Shown here piece by piece: positions 46,878 to 54,596 of a DNA stretch of 64,000 nt. The stretch lies in the NCBI GenBank assembly GCA_963738135.1, contig CAVTVK010000006.1, positions 248,001 to 312,000 of the forward strand, read 5' to 3'. The DNA comes from Bog-473 sp963738135. Its GTDB lineage: Bacteria > Actinomycetota > Acidimicrobiia > Acidimicrobiales > RAAP-2. Each line of letters begins with the position of its first letter. Positions within the stretch are counted from its first letter, which is position 1. The translations under genes were made by a program, and so were the position numbers. The notes under the pieces were generated by a model. That model was not told where the DNA came from. It searched no databases and saw nothing but the letters and a program-made list of their open reading frames with translations.

Positions 46878-47050
46878 ATGGAATGGACGCCCCCTGAGCC
46901 TCAACTAAAGGCGGATGACCTAGCGCTCCGCCCGTTTGTGGCGAGCGATGCCCCTGCCGTTGCCGATGCCTGCCGGGACGCCGACAGTCTCCGCTTCACA
47001 TTCATGAAAGATGGCCTGACGGAAGCAGAAGCCGCAGAGTTGCGCAGGCC
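46878..47050 (+). pseudogene. N-terminal remnant of a GNAT acetyltransferase
   Basis: From ATG 46878 the protein reads MEWTPPEPQLKADDLALRPF, then ASDAPAVADACRDADSLRF and TFMKDGLTEAEAAE, the usual first 55-60 residues of a RimJ-like GNAT protein. Conserved motif A (the acetyl-CoA loop) and everything after is missing; downstream sequence does not match in any frame. It lies beside the IS110 end, so the truncation may be connected with mobile DNA. Confidence 0.6.
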
Positions 47051-47183
47051 CGGCACTTTTAGATACGAGTTCGCTCATGGTCAACCGTGCCCATCTGGCA
47101 TTACCGGGTCAGCGGCGACTCAATCCGGGATCAACGAGACGAGGCGACGGTTCGGCCCCCCGCACACGAGCCTGTTTAGGGAG

Positions 47184-47603
47184 CTACCCGGTGGCACCGG
47201 TCCCTTGGCGCTCGCGGGCCCGCTCGCTGGCGCTGTGAGGCAACATTTCGAGGCGGTGGCCGTCCGGGTCGGATATGAACACCGAGTTACGCGGGGTGCG
47301 CTCGGACGCATCGACACCAGCCTCGGAGAGGCGGCTAACGAGCTGGTCGAGGTCATCGGCCGTCACGTTCAGCGCCATGTGGTTCATCTCCTGTCCGCCG
47401 TGGGCATCACCGGGGACCTCGAACAGGTCAAGGCCCTGCATGCCACACTGCAGAAAGCTGGCCTTCATATTGGGCGGCCCACCGGAGATGTTGCGGTCCT
47501 CGAAGCCGAGTATGTCCATATAGAAGCTCTTCGATCGCTCCATATCGGTGACGTGAAGCACCACGTGGTTAATGCCCGTCACCTGGAGCTTCGGAGCAGC
47601 CAT
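47184..47603 (-). CDS. VOC family protein (dioxygenase-like)
   Basis: 139 residues. Two VOC modules: VTGINHVVLHVTDMERSKSF (His metal ligand) and GGQEMNHMALNVTADDLDQL (second His), closing with FISDPDGHRLEML (Glu). The H-H-E set fits metal-dependent extradiol-dioxygenase-like or glyoxalase-like enzymes, more complete than in the VOC gene at 36474. ATG 47603 follows gggaggg. Substrate unknown. Confidence 0.88.
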   Translation of the reverse strand: MAAPKLQVTGINHVVLHVTDMERSKSFYMDILGFEDRNISGGPPNMKASFLQCGMQGLDLFEVPGDAHGGQEMNHMALNVTADDLDQLVSRLSEAGVDASERTPRNSVFISDPDGHRLEMLPHSASERARERQGTGATG

Positions 47604-47836
47604 CGGGACCCTCCCTGCCTTTGCCCAGCACTCGTAACTGATCCTATGCCGTGGCGCTCTGCGGCGATTGTCTCGGCCCTAATCGACGGCCATTTGCCTG
47701 ATACCGGCCGCTCTGCCGCCATCTCCAAACGACTGCCCCCATTGTGCCTGGCTGACCGCAGCAACTATCGCGGGCAGCGGCGAGGGCAGACCACGGACCC
47801 CGCCGAGGTCCGGGGAGCGCCGAACACTTCCCAACT

Positions 47837-48766
47837 TCACGTGTGCTGGGATGGATCCGATCGTTCTTTGAGCATCCGCTGGCGGTCCTCGGCGCTGAAA
47901 TGAGCGGGTTTTGTCGAGTCCACGAAGTCGACCAGAGCAGCGACGAATTGCTCCGGTGCCTCTATCTGAGGGAAGTGCCCAACGCCCTCAATAATCACCA
48001 GTCGGCTCCCAGGAATGGCTTGGTGTGCAGCGTGCGCATGGCTCACAGGGATGATGTCGTCCCGGTCCCCCCAGATGATCAACGTCGGCGTCGAGCAAGC
48101 CAGGTAGAGACGATCCATCGCGCTCACAGTCTGACCGCCGGGGTCGACGACAGATCTGATGGTGCGGGCGAACGCCTGACGGTTCTCCGCCTCTGCCAGC
48201 GACGCGTAGGCGCTCCACATCTCGGTGATCCGACCCAGGCGGATGCCGCGGTCGTTGATCGATCGCAACAGGCTGTCTCCCCAGTCGCGAACGAATCCCG
48301 GGAAGATCAAGGGCATCAAGTACTCGCTCCCCGGCAGCGTCATAAATCGAAGGATCCAGTTCACTTCTCGCCCGAGACCGCCGCTGTCCACGAGCACGAG
48401 ACGATCGCAAATCTCTGGATGCTGGTAAGCGAGCTGCATGGCCACCCCGCCGCCAAACGACTGGCCGACTACGGATGCCCGGTCGATGTCGAGGACTTCG
48501 AGAAGATCACGGATCCAACTGGCGAATGCACCGAGCGAGTAATCCCCGACGGGCTTTTCGGACAGACCATGACCCATGAGGTCCGGCGCGATCACGGTGA
48601 AGCGATCCGTCAGGAGGGGGATCACGTCCCGCCAGGTTCGAGAACTACCGGCGATGCCGTGGAGAAGCAGGAGTGCGGGCCCCTTGCCCTCCATGAGGTA
48701 CGCCATGTCGTGACCGTGGATCGAGATGTGTTGGACTTGGCCTTCCATGAGGACATCATCTCCCAA
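47837..48766 (-). CDS. alpha/beta hydrolase
   Basis: 309 residues. LLLLHGIAGSSRTW (oxyanion loop), VVGQSFGGGVAMQLAYQHP (nucleophile Ser), IIWGDRDDIIPVSHA (Asp) and IEGVGHFPQIEAPE (His) form a complete triad. The shape resembles ring-cleavage (MhpC-like) hydrolases. ATG 48748 (MEGQVQHISI) may be the true start. One of three alpha/beta hydrolases in this 4-kb stretch. Substrate unknown. Confidence 0.88.
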   Translation of the reverse strand: MGDDVLMEGQVQHISIHGHDMAYLMEGKGPALLLLHGIAGSSRTWRDVIPLLTDRFTVIAPDLMGHGLSEKPVGDYSLGAFASWIRDLLEVLDIDRASVVGQSFGGGVAMQLAYQHPEICDRLVLVDSGGLGREVNWILRFMTLPGSEYLMPLIFPGFVRDWGDSLLRSINDRGIRLGRITEMWSAYASLAEAENRQAFARTIRSVVDPGGQTVSAMDRLYLACSTPTLIIWGDRDDIIPVSHAHAAHQAIPGSRLVIIEGVGHFPQIEAPEQFVAALVDFVDSTKPAHFSAEDRQRMLKERSDPSQHT

Positions 48767-49243
48767 CGGGGCGAGGAGAGTTACCGGAACAGAACCACTC
48801 CACGCATGTCTCTAAACATGTTGCACGTGTGCTCCAGCCGATGGATCTTGGATTGGGGTAGCTGTAGAGCTTGAGGCCGCACCGGTTAAGTGTGCACCTA
48901 CGAGGACATCAGCCCAACGCACGAGGCCCACTCCCCCACTCCCCCGCTGTTTGATCGTGGGCTCGGTTCCGGACGGGGTGGCTGAGGCGCCACACCCCGA
49001 GTGGGCCCCACGTTTGGAGCTTCCCTTCACACTCGAAGTCGCCGCTGCATAGCCCCCTAACGGCACGACTGGGGCACCCCTTGGTACGTTGATCGACAAC
49101 GCCAGTCCTCTCAGCTTTCCCTCAGGATTGGGCGTGGCGAAATTCGGTCTCGTTCGGCCATCGCATTGGCCTCCGCCTTTTGGCGGACGGAATCCACTTC
49201 AGGAGGGCTCGCGATCGCCGCGGATGAGCGGTACGGTCGGCGC
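48767..49243. other. intergenic region between divergent hydrolase genes, 477 bases
   Basis: No gene recognised. A cggcacgactggggcacccc stretch near 49062 weakly resembles the intergenic repeat. It should hold promoters for both divergent genes. Confidence 0.55.
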
Positions 49244-50317
49244 ATGAAGCAGCACGTGCGCTTCTGCAAAGCCACGGACGGCTTGCGTCTGGCGTACGCC
49301 GTGCATGGGACCGGCCCGCCCATGGTCAGGGTCGCGACCTGGCTCAGTCATCTCGAGCTCGACTGGGAGAGCCCGGTGTGGCGCCACTGGGTTCAGCGGC
49401 TCGGCGAGCGGCACATGCTCGTCCGGTACGACGAGCGAGGCTGCGGGCTCTCGGACACCAACATCGGCGATCCCTCGGTCGACGCGTGGGTGGGCGATCT
49501 CGAAGCGGTCGTCGACGCGGTGGGCCTCCAGCGATTCGCGCTGCTCGGCGTGTCCCAGGGAGCAGCGATCGCCGTCGCGTACTCGGCTAAGCACCCGGAC
49601 CGCGTCTCCGACCTCGTCCTTTACGGCGGGTATGCGCGAGGACGACGGTTCCGCGGGCAGGACGAGGAAGAAGACGCCATCGTCGCCGCGATCCGCGCTG
49701 GCTGGAAGGTGCCGAATCCGGCCTTCCGCAGAGTGTTCGGCGCGCTTTTTCTCCCGGACGGTACGCCTGAGCAAATGGACTGGTATGAGGACCTGCTCTG
49801 GCGCACCACAACTGCTGAGGCCGCGACCGGGCTATACCAGGCGCGTGGCGGCTTGAACGTTTGCGATCAGGCGGAACGGATACGTGCGCGCACGCTCGTC
49901 ATGCACGCGCGAGACGATCGAGTGGTCCCCGTCGAAGAGGGCAGGCTGCTGGCCACCCTGATTCCGGACGCGCACTTCGTCCTGCTGGAGTCCGCCAATC
50001 ACATCCTGCTCGAGCACGAGCCGGCATGGGACGCGCTCCTCTCTGAGATCGAGGCGTTTCTTGGAACGGACACCAAGCCCGGTCCTCCGGTCGCTGTCGT
50101 CGACCTCAGCGCACGCGAGCTCGAGGTGCTCGAGCTCGTGTCGCAGGGCCTCACGAACGAGGTGATTGCAGACCGCCTGTGCCTGAGCGTGCGAACTGTC
50201 GAACGACACTTGACGAACGTCTACGTCAAACTGGGCGTCTCCGGGAAAGCTGGCCGCGCTGCGGCCGCCTCCTTGTTCGTCCAGGGACACGAACCGCGGC
50301 GATTCTCCTCCCGCTAG
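49244..50317 (+). CDS. alpha/beta hydrolase fused to LuxR-type HTH regulator
   Basis: 357 residues from ATG 49244 (an in-frame start at 49166 adds 26 unconserved residues). Residues 1-280 form a complete alpha/beta hydrolase: RYDERGCGLSD, LLGVSQGAAIAVAYS (Ser104), MHARDDRVVPVEEG (Asp) and ESANHILLEHEPAW (His). Residues about 295-350 are a LuxR/GerE HTH (LSARELEVLELVSQGLTNEV, LSVRTVERHLTNVYVKLGV). Probably a one-component regulator in which the hydrolase domain binds or cleaves an ester or lactone ligand. Fusions of this type are known in actinobacteria but their ligands are not. Confidence 0.88.
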   Translation: MKQHVRFCKATDGLRLAYAVHGTGPPMVRVATWLSHLELDWESPVWRHWVQRLGERHMLVRYDERGCGLSDTNIGDPSVDAWVGDLEAVVDAVGLQRFALLGVSQGAAIAVAYSAKHPDRVSDLVLYGGYARGRRFRGQDEEEDAIVAAIRAGWKVPNPAFRRVFGALFLPDGTPEQMDWYEDLLWRTTTAEAATGLYQARGGLNVCDQAERIRARTLVMHARDDRVVPVEEGRLLATLIPDAHFVLLESANHILLEHEPAWDALLSEIEAFLGTDTKPGPPVAVVDLSARELEVLELVSQGLTNEVIADRLCLSVRTVERHLTNVYVKLGVSGKAGRAAAASLFVQGHEPRRFSSR

Positions 50318-50442
50318 CCCAATCCCAGCTGCGTGCAGGCCGCCACACGCGGTGCGGCGATTTGCGTGTTGGCACTGATGTCGTGGCGACCACCCGACCC
50401 TTAGCGTTTCTCTCACTCAGCATTCGACACGGGGAGGACGAC

Positions 50443-51315
50443 ATGAATCGCCATTCGACACTGGACCGGGCGTCGCGCCCGATGCCGACCACCACGCACG
50501 AGATCCTCGGCGGCGGCGGGGTCGCGCTTCACGTGCGAGAGTGGGGCAACCCCGGCGGACCTGTCCTGTTGTTCATCCACGGCTGGTCGCAGAGTGATCT
50601 GTGCTGGCTGAACCAGGTACGCGGTGATCTCACCGGCACATTCCACATCGTCACGTTCGACCTTCGCGGGCACGGCCTGTCGGAAAAGCCCCCCGGACCG
50701 GAACAATATGCCGATGGACAACGGTGGGCCGATGACGTGGCCTCGGTTATCGATCAGACAGGGATCGAGAAGCCCATCCTCGTGGCGTGGTCGTACGGCG
50801 GGTACATCGTCGCAGACTACCTTCGAGCCTACGGAGACACCCGGATCGGCGGCATCAACCTGGTGGGAGCGGCAGTACTGCTCAGGCCTCCGGCATTCGA
50901 CCACATCGGCCCGGGCATGCTCGAGAACGTGCAGGGGATGTGTGGTCTGGATCTGGCCGCGAACATCGCTGCAACCCGGCGATTTCTGCGCGCCTGCACC
51001 TCCAGGCCGCTCGGCGACGATGAGATGGCCGCCGCTCTTGGGTGGAACATGGTCGTGCCCTCCGCGGTCCGCGGCGCGCTGCTCTCGCGCGAGCTCGATG
51101 GGAGCGACAGCCTCGCGAGTGTCTCGGTCCCCGTTCTCGTCACGCACGGGCGGGACGACACGATCGTGCTGCCTTCGATGGCCGAACACACGCTCACCAT
51201 CTGCCCGGCCGCGACCGCGTCGTGGTACGACGGCGTCGGTCACATGCCGTTCTGGGAGCTGCCGGATCGCTTCGACCACGAACTCGCCAGCCTGGCACGC
51301 AACGCGGGCTTATGA
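50443..51315 (+). CDS. alpha/beta hydrolase
   Basis: 290 residues from ATG 50443, preceded by ggggagg. LLFIHGWSQSDLCW, TFDLRGHGLSEKPPG, VAWSYGGYIVADYL (nucleophile Ser), THGRDDTIVLPS (Asp) and DGVGHMPFWELPD (His) are all present. Resembles non-heme chloroperoxidase/esterase-type hydrolases. Located 125 bases after the hydrolase-LuxR gene on the same strand, so it could be the enzyme controlled by that regulator. Confidence 0.88.
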   Translation: MNRHSTLDRASRPMPTTTHEILGGGGVALHVREWGNPGGPVLLFIHGWSQSDLCWLNQVRGDLTGTFHIVTFDLRGHGLSEKPPGPEQYADGQRWADDVASVIDQTGIEKPILVAWSYGGYIVADYLRAYGDTRIGGINLVGAAVLLRPPAFDHIGPGMLENVQGMCGLDLAANIAATRRFLRACTSRPLGDDEMAAALGWNMVVPSAVRGALLSRELDGSDSLASVSVPVLVTHGRDDTIVLPSMAEHTLTICPAATASWYDGVGHMPFWELPDRFDHELASLARNAGL

Positions 51316-51397
51316 ACTTCCCGGGTCCCGGAACCTTCGGGACTATCCCGTACGCCGGTTATGGGATGGCCACACCAGGCGGGATAGCTTTTGGATC

Positions 51398-51708
51398 GTG
51401 GCCTGCTACGACGATGGCGTTTTGTACGTCAACTTTGACAAGCGGCAGGTGGCAGTAAACGGCAAGATAGTCAACTTAAGGCGAAGGTACTACGACGTGC
51501 TCACTGTCCTGATCAGCCACCGAGGCCAAGCACTTAGCCCGGAACAGCTGATCGATTTGGCCGCCTGGGACGACCGGAGTTGGGTGGCTCGCGACCGGAT
51601 GAAGTACGCCCTGGCTCGCCTTAAGCACGACCTCGGCTGGACTGAGCCAAACGGTCCGATCGAGACGATCCGAGGGGTGGATACCGATACCGCTCGCCGA
51701 GCGAGTAG
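51398..51708 (+). pseudogene. solitary OmpR-type winged-helix protein (frameshifted at its end)
   Basis: A stand-alone winged helix without receiver domain: GVLYVNFDKRQVAVNGKIVN, LRRRYYDVLTVLISHRGQAL, DRMKYALARLKHDLGW and IETIRGV. The expected wing ending GYRYRSPSE with TAG at 51706-51708 is one frame away; one G missing at 51679-51680 restores a roughly 104-residue protein. GTG 51398. It is convergent with, and clearly paralogous to, the winged-helix gene at 51813-52151. Confidence 0.72.
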
Positions 51709-51812
51709 ACGAACCCCACAGGGAACTGCCCCATATCGTCTGGACGGTGGGGCAGTTCGGCACCTTCGGACTCTAGGGTCATCCCGATGGTTGGCCGGAA
51801 CGGCTGCGCTGG

Positions 51813-52151
51813 TCAATCCTGCGAGCGGTATCGGTAGCTCTGCCCCGGCAACACCGTTTCGATTGGCAACACCGTTTCGATTGGACAGCCCTGAGCGTTG
51901 CGCCACAGCTTCCCGCAAAGCCGCCGCACTGCTGTCCTCACCCGGATTGCCAACTCCTCGCGATCCATGCCCTTGGGGTCGATTCCACCTGACTGGATCA
52001 GTTGTTCGTAGGTGAGCACCTGGCCTAGATGCCGCACCAGTGCAACCAGAACGCCGTACTCCCCTGGGGTCAGGTGAATAGCCTTCTCGTCGACACGGAC
52101 CTTCTGTCGGTCGAAGTCGACGTGCAGGCTGCCGTCGTCGAAGGTGCTCAT
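51813..52151 (-). CDS. solitary OmpR-type winged-helix protein
   Basis: 112 residues from ATG 52151: GSLHVDFDRQKVRVDEKAIH, LTPGEYGVLVALVRHLGQVL, ELAIRVRTAVRRLCGKLWRN and wing end GQSYRYRSQD. This is a complete OmpR/PhoB DNA-binding domain with no N-terminal receiver or sensor. An in-frame 18-base tandem duplication (51850-51885) makes PIETVL occur twice before the wing. Tail-to-tail with its paralogue at 51398. Function unknown; upstream extension to 52328 is not conserved. Confidence 0.78.
   Translation of the reverse strand: MSTFDDGSLHVDFDRQKVRVDEKAIHLTPGEYGVLVALVRHLGQVLTYEQLIQSGGIDPKGMDREELAIRVRTAVRRLCGKLWRNAQGCPIETVLPIETVLPGQSYRYRSQD
51849..51885 (-). repeat. 18-base in-frame tandem duplication
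   Basis: caacaccgtttcgattgg occurs twice in direct succession inside the winged-helix gene and adds six residues (PIETVL) just before the recognition wing. Confidence 0.9.
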
Positions 52152-52203
52152 GGGTCCAACACCGCCACAGACTGATTCTCGCACGCCACCCCCAACGAGG
52201 TGT

Positions 52204-52216
52204 CCCCTATCGCCGG
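52204..52216 (+). repeat. CCCCTATCGCCGG motif
   Basis: Third exact copy of the 13-base core, between the divergent winged-helix and flavodoxin-like genes. Confidence 0.6.
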
Positions 52217-52424
52217 ACCGAGGGCGTACCTCCGCCGGTGGACCGAACACGCGAACCAGTGTGAGCGGGACAGAGGTTCGACAAGACAGATCTCTGGGAG
52301 TCCGTGCGCCTAGCCCGAAATGCTGCATCGTGGCACCCCCGAAGCTCGTTCAGTTGGCCAAAGCCGCGGCCCCAGAAACTTGCGGAGCAGCAAACCCGGA
52401 AGCTGTAACGGGTACCGTTGACGA

Positions 52425-53156
52425 GTGCCCGACAGCGAACTGGATTTTTCTGATTTGTCTGCCCTGTTCATCAATACGACCTTGACGCGGTCGCCTGGAG
52501 TGAGCCATACCCAGCTACTGGTGGATGCCAGCGCGACGATCATGGCCACACACGGTGTCCGGGTCGACCAATTCCGGGCGGTCGACCATCCGATCGCTAC
52601 GGGGACATATCCGGACATGCGTGAACACGGTTGGGCGACCGACGCATGGCCTGAGTTGTTCGAGCGAGTGTTGAGTGCCGACATCCTGGTCATCGCCGGC
52701 CCAATCTGGCTCGGCGACAACAGCAGTGAGACGAAGAAGATCATCGAGAGGCTGTACGCCCACTCTGGTGAGCTGAACGACCGAGGCCAATGGCTGTATT
52801 ACGGCAAGGTAGGAGGCTGTTTGATCACCGGCAACGAGGACGGCATTAAACACTGCGCTTCCAACGTCCTCTACAGCTTGCAACACATCGGCTATGCCAT
52901 TCCCCCGCAGGCCGATGCTGGGTGGATAGGTGAAGCTGGCCCCGGCCCCAGCTACGGTGACCGCCTGCCTGACGGCACTCGCATCGGCCTTGAAAACGAG
53001 TTCACCCAGCGCAACACCACTTTCTTGACCTGGAATATGCTCCACCTGGCTCGGCTTCTCAAGAGTGTGGGCGGGTTTCCCAGCCACGGCAATCAGCGCG
53101 AACAATGGGACGCCGGTGTCCGGTTCGACTTTCCCAACCCCGAATATCGCTCCTAA
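52425..53156 (+). CDS. flavodoxin family / NAD(P)H-dependent FMN reductase-like protein
   Basis: 243 residues. LFINTTLTRSPGVSHTQLLV is the FMN phosphate loop region, ADILVIAGPIWLGDNSSETK the second flavin loop, and KVGGCLITGNEDGIKHCASN the third; together they define the flavodoxin_2/WrbA-like fold. It probably reduces quinones, azo dyes or free flavin with NAD(P)H. GTG 52425. Divergent from the winged-helix gene across 273 bases, so the latter may regulate it. Confidence 0.83.
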   Translation: MPDSELDFSDLSALFINTTLTRSPGVSHTQLLVDASATIMATHGVRVDQFRAVDHPIATGTYPDMREHGWATDAWPELFERVLSADILVIAGPIWLGDNSSETKKIIERLYAHSGELNDRGQWLYYGKVGGCLITGNEDGIKHCASNVLYSLQHIGYAIPPQADAGWIGEAGPGPSYGDRLPDGTRIGLENEFTQRNTTFLTWNMLHLARLLKSVGGFPSHGNQREQWDAGVRFDFPNPEYRS

Positions 53157-53292
53157 TCGACACCGCAGATCGAAGTAAAAGCGACGTCCGGGTCAGCGAG
53201 AGCTGATTGTCATCGAGAAGAGGTAGTAGCTCAGATCTGACCGTCGTGCGATGTGCAGCACCCAGTCAGCCTGCGCCCGATTGCCGGGACTG

Positions 53293-53326
53293 GGTGCCAC
53301 CGTCCGGCACTTTCGGGGGCACCCTC
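53293..53326 (+). repeat. intergenic hairpin repeat, diverged copy
   Basis: GGTGCC at 53293-53298 pairs with GGCACC at 53318-53323; the inner part ccggcactttcgggggcacc aligns with the copy at 41943. Confidence 0.5.
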
Positions 53327-53412
53327 TGCAACCTCTCGCCCAACGCGGTTCGCCTGGTTGTCCTCCAGGACCTGATGCACATGCACCTGCTGTGCCACAC
53401 TGCTGAGCAGGC

Positions 53413-54360
53413 ATGAATCACCGAGCGTGGAGCGCGACGATCGGCCTGGTATTCATGGGTACCGTGACGGTGCTCCTCAGCGGATGCTCAATGACTCGCA
53501 CCAGCTCGCCACAGATCGCCCTCTTCGGCGACTCCCTGTCTTGGGAGGCCCAGCCCTACTACGACGAGCTGGCCCATGACGCCGGGGACGTGCCGCACAC
53601 CTATGACACGTTCGGCGGAACCGCGATCTGCGACTGGCTGACGAAGATGACCGATGTGGAGGCGCAGTACCACCCCAAGGCAGTCGAGCTGGAGTTCAGC
53701 GGGAACAACCTCACCCCATGCATGGAAGGCTACGAGCTCTACAGCCCCGGGTACTACGAGAAGTACCGGGCCGACACGATGAGTGCCATCCGGATCTTCA
53801 CTGCTGGCAGAGCCCATGTCTTCTTGATTGGAGCGCCGATTACCCGGGCCCAGCAGACGGTCCCGGACTGGCAGAAGCTCAACATGCAGTACGAGGAGAT
53901 CGCTGCGGCCGACCCGGCGCACGTCACCTACGTCGACGCCGGCACTGCCGTAGAGCTACCGGGGCACACCTACACCGACACCCTCCCGTGCCTGGAGCAC
54001 GAGTCGTGCACCGGACCAATGGTCGACGGAGTGCATTCCAACACGGTCCGCTCGACCGATGGCACGCACTTCTGCCCGTCCGAGACGGGCAACGACTCGG
54101 GGGTGATCGGCGGGTGTTTGGTCTACTCGTCCGGCGCCTACCGGTATGCCCAGGCGATGGTCAACGCGCTGACAGCGGCCCAGCGGGGCGGCTTTCGGCG
54201 GTCGCTCCTGCCACACGCCGGGGGTAGACCGCCCCCGCTCGCGGCCCTGCCCCTGTGGTGGCAGAGGGTCGGGCCGGCCGCCCCACCTCCTGTGTCCGCG
54301 CTGCAGACACAGGGCCCCGCGTGTGGCGACATCGAGGAGAGGTCGCAGCGTTGCGTGTGA
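53413..54360 (+). CDS. SGNH-like lipoprotein with run-on C-terminus
   Basis: 315 residues. Lipoprotein signal (GLVFMGTVTVLLSGC, lipobox L-S-G-C). The mature part has QIALFGDSLSWEAQPYY (SGNH block I Ser), LEFSGNNLTPC (block III Asn) and STDGTHFCPSETGND (block V Asp-x-x-His), so it is probably an O-acetyl-type esterase or acyltransferase partner at the cell surface. After AQAMVNALTAAQR (about residue 256) the last 60 residues are low-complexity Arg/Pro-rich and look like non-coding sequence read through to the tRNA repeat; the original stop has likely been lost. Confidence 0.72.
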   Translation: MNHRAWSATIGLVFMGTVTVLLSGCSMTRTSSPQIALFGDSLSWEAQPYYDELAHDAGDVPHTYDTFGGTAICDWLTKMTDVEAQYHPKAVELEFSGNNLTPCMEGYELYSPGYYEKYRADTMSAIRIFTAGRAHVFLIGAPITRAQQTVPDWQKLNMQYEEIAAADPAHVTYVDAGTAVELPGHTYTDTLPCLEHESCTGPMVDGVHSNTVRSTDGTHFCPSETGNDSGVIGGCLVYSSGAYRYAQAMVNALTAAQRGGFRRSLLPHAGGRPPPLAALPLWWQRVGPAAPPPVSALQTQGPACGDIEERSQRCV

Positions 54361-54415
54361 TACCGAGGAGCCGGCGGCAATCATTTGCTCCAGCAACTGC
54401 TCCAGTAGCGGGACT

Positions 54416-54499
54416 ACTCACCGAATCGAAGCCGAAAAACATGCTCTGAACTGGTGGGCCGTACAGGACTTGAACCTGTGACCCCTTGCGTGTCATGCA
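54416..54499. repeat. right direct repeat overlapping tRNA-Val 3' half (possible att site)
   Basis: Partner of 40453-40536: 71 identical bases, then a one-base insertion and 12 more identical. Covers the 3' half of the intact tRNA-Val gene and 36 bases of its downstream flank. Confidence 0.85.
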
Positions 54500-54528
54500 A
54501 GTGCGCTACCAGACTGCGCCAACGGCCC
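54452..54528 (-). tRNA. tRNA-Val (GAC)
   Basis: On the minus strand the sequence starts GGGCCGTTGGCGCAGTCTGG and folds as a cloverleaf: 7-bp acceptor stem GGGCCGT/ACGGCCC, D arm, anticodon stem CTTGC/GCAAG with loop ATGACAC giving anticodon GAC, T arm CACAGGTTCAAGTCCTGTA, discriminator A and an encoded CCA (54452-54454). Its 3' end faces the 14-kb repeat-bracketed segment. Confidence 0.93.
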
Positions 54529-54596
54529 GTTGTCAGCAGACCTTACCACCGGGTCAAATCGTGCCTGGGCTGCGCCCCGGACGAAATGGGCGCAGC

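Noticed and set aside
46761..47903. 380-codon plus-strand frame
   Set aside because: Only about 58 codons from 46878 match a GNAT protein; the rest is sequence antisense to the VOC gene and intergenic DNA.
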